From the NCBI GenBank assembly GCA_017429885.1, contig JAFROA010000228.1, positions 1 to 11,117 on the forward strand: a stretch of 11,117 bases of DNA. The letters are read 5' to 3'. The stretch comes from Bacteroidales bacterium. GTDB lineage: Bacteria; Bacteroidota; Bacteroidia; Bacteroidales; UBA932. Positions within the stretch are counted from its first letter, which is position 1. Every line of letters begins with the position of its first letter. A program made the position numbers and the translations under genes. Shown in pieces: positions 7,801 through 11,117 of the stretch. The notes under the pieces were generated by a model, which saw nothing but the letters and a program-made list of their open reading frames with translations, searched no databases and was not told where the DNA came from.

Positions 7801-7911
7801 TACTTCACATTCACCAAGTTCCGTGGCTTCGACCCTGAGGTCAGCGGCTTCAACTATCCGACCATGAAACATGCTCTGTTCGGTGTCAACATCACATTCG
7901 GAGGGAAGTAA
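4855..7911 (+). CDS. susC: SusC/RagA-family TonB-dependent outer-membrane glycan transporter
   Basis: A 1018-residue protein of typical SusC length. Order of parts: signal peptide (1-24, cleavage after VGA); carboxypeptidase-regulatory-like domain (~29-103, beginning MKVSGSITDAQGPVIGAAV); TonB-box-like EETVVVGFG (~105-113); plug domain (~115-230) with VVSIGNALVGMAAGVNV, MVRGRGT, PLVIIDGVE and the family signature SMTVLKDAASSAIYGSRAAN then GVILITTKKG; then a ~790-residue beta-barrel. Near the C-terminus DINGDGVVNNDD (from residue 840) is the Ca-binding-like loop common in this family. No STN domain precedes the plug, so signalling to an anti-sigma factor is not expected. It imports oligosaccharides through the outer membrane with SusD as lid, driven by TonB. 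I start at ATG 4855, which opens MKNKLFKFI; the upstream in-frame GTG at 4834 would lie at the predicted transcription start. Substrate cannot be told from sequence; the symbol is used in the family sense. Confidence 0.97.
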   Translation: MKNKLFKFILCLSAALLAFVDVGAQTRMKVSGSITDAQGPVIGAAVVEKGSSNGATTDANGRYELTVSPNATLVVSCIGYATQEVAVGGRSVINFNLLEDTEMLEETVVVGFGTQKKVNLSGSISTVNVSKLTESRPVVSIGNALVGMAAGVNVTSGSNAPGNDNATIMVRGRGTLNTATPLVIIDGVEASINSVNPQDVESMTVLKDAASSAIYGSRAANGVILITTKKGKAGNVKVDYNGYVSLEDIRVPSILRPVSNYADYMEYLNEGYANAGMAPQFSQEKIDEWRNGTDPLMYPNSDFITDSFSTGVAQNHVLSVTAGSEKMRLYGSLGYLDNPGVLPNSGQKKYSARVNFEVDPTKWLSVGSNINGYVSNLDMGANPSFEYIGSSSPGMTYQFPDGRFGGIENPEDDPQSSANNLLRSRYTTKGTDIANNISSRFFSTIRPFKGFSVTGSYTYQFYDKQRNTTPNFVDLWSYRTNSIVTSGVVKTNATNNNNKVIRKYADAIARYENNFFNDRFGFSIMAGSSTESYRSASFSGTRYDLISETLTAINAGTGDMSASGSSTEWAMNSYFGRINLSWDNKYLIEGNFRADGSSRFLEGHRWGYFPSASAAWRISEEGFMKDGFFDELKLRVSYGGLGNNSVGNYEAQSMYVTQNYSLGDAVAVGMAQTALANANLTWETTYVTNIGIDFGILRNRLTGTVDLFDKDTKNILISLPAPAVHGTASIPTQNAAEVQNKGIEISLGWQDHKGDFSYSINGNFTYVKNKVLKFKGDDYSLSGANYIKEGLPINSQYLYRFDRIIQTDADMKIVEDMLAANPAAFNTTGKPGLGDMLYKDINGDGVVNNDDKEIVSDGPNPKFYYGLNISLAWKGFDFSTLINGVGGVTQFWQDGYKNTSNVMFGCSINKYVAEHAWRPGRTDATYPKLNNKDNKNTQYSDFYLQNMAYLKIRNIQLGYTLPQSFTQKISIERIRFYASLENYFTFTKFRGFDPEVSGFNYPTMKHALFGVNITFGGK

Positions 7912-7952
7912 TAATCAAGTAAGTAGTATAACACGAGAAAATTCAGAAAGAT

Positions 7953-9650
7953 ATGAAAAAGAATATAATACTTACCATGGTTTCGCTCGCCGCCTTGTTC
8001 ATAATCAGTGGTTGCGAGTCACTCGATCGTTCTCCAGACAACCAGCTTTCATCGGGTACCTTCTGGAAAACAGAGACACATGCGAGGCAGGCGATTGTCG
8101 GTGTTTATGCGATGTTCAGGGATGCCAACATTTGTGGAGAGATCTTCGAAGAAGATGCCGGCGGTTTCATCGGCACCGGTTATGACCGCGGCTTCTTCAA
8201 TGTGGTCAAGGGTTCTTATAACTCTACCACTGGCGTTGTGACAAGCAAGTGGTCAGCACTCTATGAAGGTGTCGCCAGAGCAAACTCCGTCATACAGAAC
8301 GTGAGTAAGATGACCGATTATCTCGACCAGCCCACCATCGATAAATATGTGGGCGAGGCTAAGTTCCTCCGCGCGTATTTCTACAATATGCTCCTCAACT
8401 ATTGGGGAGGTGTCCCGATTTACGATGAGAGCGTTGTGGTCGCTGAGAAATTCTCCGAGATGAAAGAGCCCCGCTCCACTGCTGAGCAGGTTCGTGAATT
8501 CATTCTCAGAGACCTTGATGCGGCTATCGCCGTTCTTCCCGAACAAGGTTCGTGGGCGGCATCTGACTACGGCCGCGCGACCAAGGGTGCCGCTCAGGCG
8601 CTCAAAGGCAAGGTTCTCCTCTATGCCAAGGACTACGCTGGAGCCGCCACACAGTTCCAGTCCGTCATAAGCAGCGGCAAGTACTCTCTCTACAAGAGCT
8701 ATCCGGACCTCTTCCTTCCTGGAGGAGATGCTTCTGACGAGATGATTTTCGCTGTCCAGAATATTGGCGGAGTCGGTACCGATTTCGGTATGCCGATGTG
8801 TTTCTACATGGGTACTCGCTCCACTTTCGGTAGCTGCTGGGACAATTTCACGGCTTCCACAAGGTTCGTGGACAGCTATGAGAATCTCGACGGAACCCCG
8901 TTCAACTGGGATGATTGGTTCCCGGGCTTCAATTCAGACAACAAAGTCAAGGAAGAAGTGTTCCTTCTCCAGAACGGTTCAAGTTACCAGAATCCTGAGC
9001 GTCCCGCCCAAGTGGACAAGCTCCTTGAGATGTACACCAAACGCGATCCTCGTATGGCCTGGACCCTTATCCTTCCGTACACCCACTATTTGGGTTGGGC
9101 GTCAAATAAGGAGCGCGACATGGAGTACATCATTCCCGCCTCCGGATCCGGAAACGAGAATTACGGCTCAGTCCGTGTAAATAACTCCTGGAAGATTTAT
9201 CTCTTCCGCAAGTTTGTCCCCGAAGGAAACATGAAGGGTGCGATCAATAACCGTTCGCACACTCCTATCAACTTCCCTCTCATCCGCTATGCTGATGTTC
9301 TTCTGATGTACGCCGAATGTCTCAATGAGACAGGCAAGACGGCCGAGGCGGCAACCTACGTCAACATGGTCCGGGAACGTGTCGGCATGCCGGGAGTCAC
9401 GGCAACCACTAAAGACGAGATGTTCAAGGCTATCAAGCACGAACGCGAGGTGGAGATGGCTGCCGAAGGCCACAGCTATATGGACTACAAGCGCTGGGGC
9501 CTCCTCGAGGAACTCAATGGTGTCGCCGAGCTCAATATAGTAGGTGGTAGCCTTTATAAGCATGCCACGGCTTCCCGCGACTACCTGTTCCCTATCCCCA
9601 ATGCCGAGATCGATAAGAATCCCGCTCTTACACAAAATCCCGGTTGGTAG
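7953..9650 (+). CDS. susD: SusD/RagB-family surface glycan-binding lipoprotein
   Basis: A 565-residue protein of usual SusD size. Residues 1-21 are a lipoprotein signal ending IISGC (Cys21), placing it on the outer membrane where it caps SusC. Family landmarks in order: SSGTFWKTETHARQAIVGVY (33-52), SKWSALYEGVARANSVIQNV (98-117), GEAKFLRAYFYNMLLNYWGG (134-153) and PI, then near the C-terminus FPLIRYADVLLMYAE, GHSYMDYKRWG and the closing YLFPIPNAEIDKNPALTQNP with a final GW. These cover the SusD-like N-terminal TPR scaffold and the RagB/SusD C-terminal domain. It begins 41 nt after susC with no promoter or terminator between, so the two are co-transcribed; a weak purine run (AGAAAG) precedes the ATG. 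A strong hairpin follows its stop. Ligand is not predictable from sequence. Confidence 0.97.
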   Translation: MKKNIILTMVSLAALFIISGCESLDRSPDNQLSSGTFWKTETHARQAIVGVYAMFRDANICGEIFEEDAGGFIGTGYDRGFFNVVKGSYNSTTGVVTSKWSALYEGVARANSVIQNVSKMTDYLDQPTIDKYVGEAKFLRAYFYNMLLNYWGGVPIYDESVVVAEKFSEMKEPRSTAEQVREFILRDLDAAIAVLPEQGSWAASDYGRATKGAAQALKGKVLLYAKDYAGAATQFQSVISSGKYSLYKSYPDLFLPGGDASDEMIFAVQNIGGVGTDFGMPMCFYMGTRSTFGSCWDNFTASTRFVDSYENLDGTPFNWDDWFPGFNSDNKVKEEVFLLQNGSSYQNPERPAQVDKLLEMYTKRDPRMAWTLILPYTHYLGWASNKERDMEYIIPASGSGNENYGSVRVNNSWKIYLFRKFVPEGNMKGAINNRSHTPINFPLIRYADVLLMYAECLNETGKTAEAATYVNMVRERVGMPGVTATTKDEMFKAIKHEREVEMAAEGHSYMDYKRWGLLEELNGVAELNIVGGSLYKHATASRDYLFPIPNAEIDKNPALTQNPGW

Positions 9651-9666
9651 CGGTTAATGATCACAT

Positions 9667-9702
9667 AAAGTGGGTTACGCTTATTGCCTAACCCACTTTT
9701 TT
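9667..9702 (+). terminator. Hairpin terminator / attenuator after susD
   Basis: Perfect 11-bp stem, aaagtgggtta (9667-9677) with taacccacttt (9689-9699), loop cgcttattgcc (which can pair GC/GC inside), followed by a T run (9700-9702, then AATTTT). It sits 17 nt after the susD stop and 31 nt before the lyase ATG. It should terminate or partly terminate the susCD transcript; because the next gene is on the same strand with no clear promoter, partial read-through or protection of upstream mRNA is likely. Confidence 0.8.
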
Positions 9703-9732
9703 AATTTTAATGTTTATTAAAACCACAATTAT

Positions 9733-11117
9733 ATGAAAAGGATAATCGCTCTATTGGCTTTTTCCGTTCTCTGCATCACCCTCATCGCCAGAGAAACCGT
9801 GCAGCGCAACCTCATCCAGAAACGATACACCTTTGACCAGGTTAAGGCCGCCCTCGTGATGGACCAGAAATGGGTCCCATACCCCGCTTATGCTGACCGG
9901 GCAGGCTGGGACGCTCTAATCGGTAGCCATAAGGAAACCCTCATCAAACAAGGTGAACAATTCCTGGATTACGAGTGGAAAGTGGTCAAGGCCATGGATT
10001 ATATGGAATACGAGCTATCCGGAAACCGCAATGTGATGCAAAACCCATTGGGGGCCAACAACAGAGCCATAGGGACATTGTTCGCGGCGGAACTCGCTGA
10101 GGGAAAGGGTAGATTCATTCCCCAAATAATCAATGGTGTCTGGCATACTTGTGAGATGACTTCTTGGGCTCTCTCTGCCCACCTCGCTGGCCTGTCGTAC
10201 GCAAGGCGTTCTCTTCCGGTGAAAGGAGACAACACCCTTGAACTTACCCAAGGTGATATGTCCCAGATGTTTTCCTGGATTTACTACTATCTCCACCAGG
10301 AGTTCGACAAGATTCAGCCCGAGTTCAGCAAGCGTCTAAAGGATGAGCTTAAATATCGCGAACTAGATTCATATCTTGAGAGAGATGATTTCTGGTGGAT
10401 GGGTTTCACCGGTGGCAACGAAAACGGAATGCTCAATAACTGGACACCCTGGTGCACTTCCAACGCCATTTTAACATTCATGTTGATGGAAAATGATAAG
10501 GAAAGACTGGCACAGGCTGTTTGGAAGAGTATCAAAAGCATAGACCTTTATCACAACTATGTCCAGGGGGATGGTGGCATTGAAGAAGGCCCTTCATATT
10601 GGGGACACGCCCCCGGTAAGCTCTACGACTATCTCAACGCCTTGTACATGATCACTGGTGGAAAGATCAGCATCTTCGACGAGAAACAGGTCAGGGATAT
10701 GGGAGAATACATCGTCCGCTCTTATGTTGGAGACGGATGGGTGGTGAATTTCGCTGATGCCTCCGCTCGTGGAGGCGGCGAACTCCCCATGATTTTCCGT
10801 TATGGGAAAGCCGTTGGCAGCGATCTTATGATGGGTTATGCCGCTCAAATGCAGAAAGGCAAGCCCACCTCAGTCTCAGGAGGACTTGACATGTCAAGGT
10901 TCTTTGAGACCCTCAGATATGAAAAGGAATTCCTCGGTTCAGACAAGACATACACGCCAAGTAACTACACCTGGTATCCGATCACCGAGTTCCACTACAT
11001 GTCCAACTCGGATGGAGTCTTTGTGGCCGCCAGAGGAGGATACAACAACGAGAGTCACAATCACAATGATGTCGGTTCTTTCAACCTCTACTACGATAAT
11101 CTCCCGGTAATAATAGA
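9733..11117 (+). CDS. Secreted heparinase II/III-family polysaccharide lyase (3' end outside the window)
   Basis: The frame is open from ATG 9733 to the right edge: 461 residues, no stop reached. Residues 1-19 (MKRIIALLAFSVLCITLIA) form a signal peptide without a lipobox, so the product is likely periplasmic. Residues ~30-400 fit the alpha/alpha-toroid of heparinase-type lyases, with aromatic-rich helices, GGNENGMLNNWTPWC (227-241) and GPSYWGHAPGKLYDYLNALY (286-305). The end, RGGYNNESHNHNDVGSFNLY (434-453), is the start of the heparinase II/III C-terminal beta-sandwich, whose HNH motif is a hallmark. Such enzymes cleave uronic-acid-containing chains by beta-elimination; likely functional residues are Asn235/Asn236, Tyr289 and His442/His444, by rough spacing to known members. 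The PL family and substrate are uncertain (heparan/chondroitin-type, alginate-type or another acidic glycan). It follows susCD on the same strand, 82 bp after susD and past a hairpin. I see no strong promoter in that gap (only TAATTTTA at 9702-9709) and no operator copy, so read-through from susC is its probable source of expression. Confidence 0.85.
   Translation, partial: MKRIIALLAFSVLCITLIARETVQRNLIQKRYTFDQVKAALVMDQKWVPYPAYADRAGWDALIGSHKETLIKQGEQFLDYEWKVVKAMDYMEYELSGNRNVMQNPLGANNRAIGTLFAAELAEGKGRFIPQIINGVWHTCEMTSWALSAHLAGLSYARRSLPVKGDNTLELTQGDMSQMFSWIYYYLHQEFDKIQPEFSKRLKDELKYRELDSYLERDDFWWMGFTGGNENGMLNNWTPWCTSNAILTFMLMENDKERLAQAVWKSIKSIDLYHNYVQGDGGIEEGPSYWGHAPGKLYDYLNALYMITGGKISIFDEKQVRDMGEYIVRSYVGDGWVVNFADASARGGGELPMIFRYGKAVGSDLMMGYAAQMQKGKPTSVSGGLDMSRFFETLRYEKEFLGSDKTYTPSNYTWYPITEFHYMSNSDGVFVAARGGYNNESHNHNDVGSFNLYYDNLPVII

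Noticed and set aside
9168..9635. Minus-strand open frame of 155 codons inside susD
   Set aside because: It is the complement of a well-conserved SusD C-terminal domain; open antisense frames are common in this codon usage.
10838..11110. Plus-strand open frame of 90 codons inside the lyase region
   Set aside because: It is out of frame with the lyase, whose frame is open from 9733 to the edge and carries the HNHNDVGSF motif; the alternative translation is low-complexity Thr/Ser-rich.

Overview
The window looks like chromosomal DNA from a member of the Bacteroidales. The evidence is a SusC/SusD pair, Bacteroidetes-type promoter boxes (TTTG, 19 nt, TAnnTTTG), weak or absent Shine-Dalgarno sequences and a SusD-type lipoprotein. 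Genus cannot be fixed from the sequence. Coding DNA is of medium GC with many CTC/ATC/GTC codons, and the short intergenic gaps are very AT-rich. I see no tRNA, rRNA, CRISPR array, insertion sequence or attachment site, and no gene-free stretch longer than 300 bases (the largest gaps are 133, 114 and 82 bp).

The core is a polysaccharide utilization locus (PUL). On the left, the 3' end of a CotH-kinase-family gene (2-490, +) runs into the 3' end of a LacI-family repressor gene (487-1482, -), with overlapping stop codons. Continuing rightwards on the minus strand is a translationally coupled two-gene operon: a multi-pass membrane protein with a helical, possibly TPR-like, C-terminal domain (3045-4721) read first, then a lipoprotein with a CxxCH haem-type motif and beta-propeller (PD40/TolB-like) repeats (1597-3048). 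Divergently, on the plus strand, come susC (4855-7911) and susD (7953-9650), a strong hairpin terminator (9667-9702), and a secreted heparinase II/III-type polysaccharide lyase (9733 to the right edge, incomplete).

The regulatory logic can be read directly. The same 18-base sequence, atacaaacgtttgtatat, occurs twice: upstream of the lacI gene and within the susC promoter. Each copy is a perfect inverted repeat (18 bp and 16 bp) with the central CG typical of LacI/PurR-type operators. At susC it lies exactly between a TTTG -33 box and a TATATTTG -7 box, so repressor bound there should exclude RNA polymerase. The inferred circuit is an autoregulated LacI-type repressor controlling sugar import (SusCD) and perhaps the divergent membrane-protein/lipoprotein operon from one operator. 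No hybrid two-component sensor or ECF-sigma/anti-sigma pair is present in the window, and the SusC has no N-terminal STN signalling domain, which fits control by a cytoplasmic repressor.

The lyase suggests a uronic-acid-containing glycan as substrate, but the window ends inside this gene and the rest of the PUL is not visible. The least explained part is the two-gene membrane/lipoprotein cassette placed between regulator and transporter.
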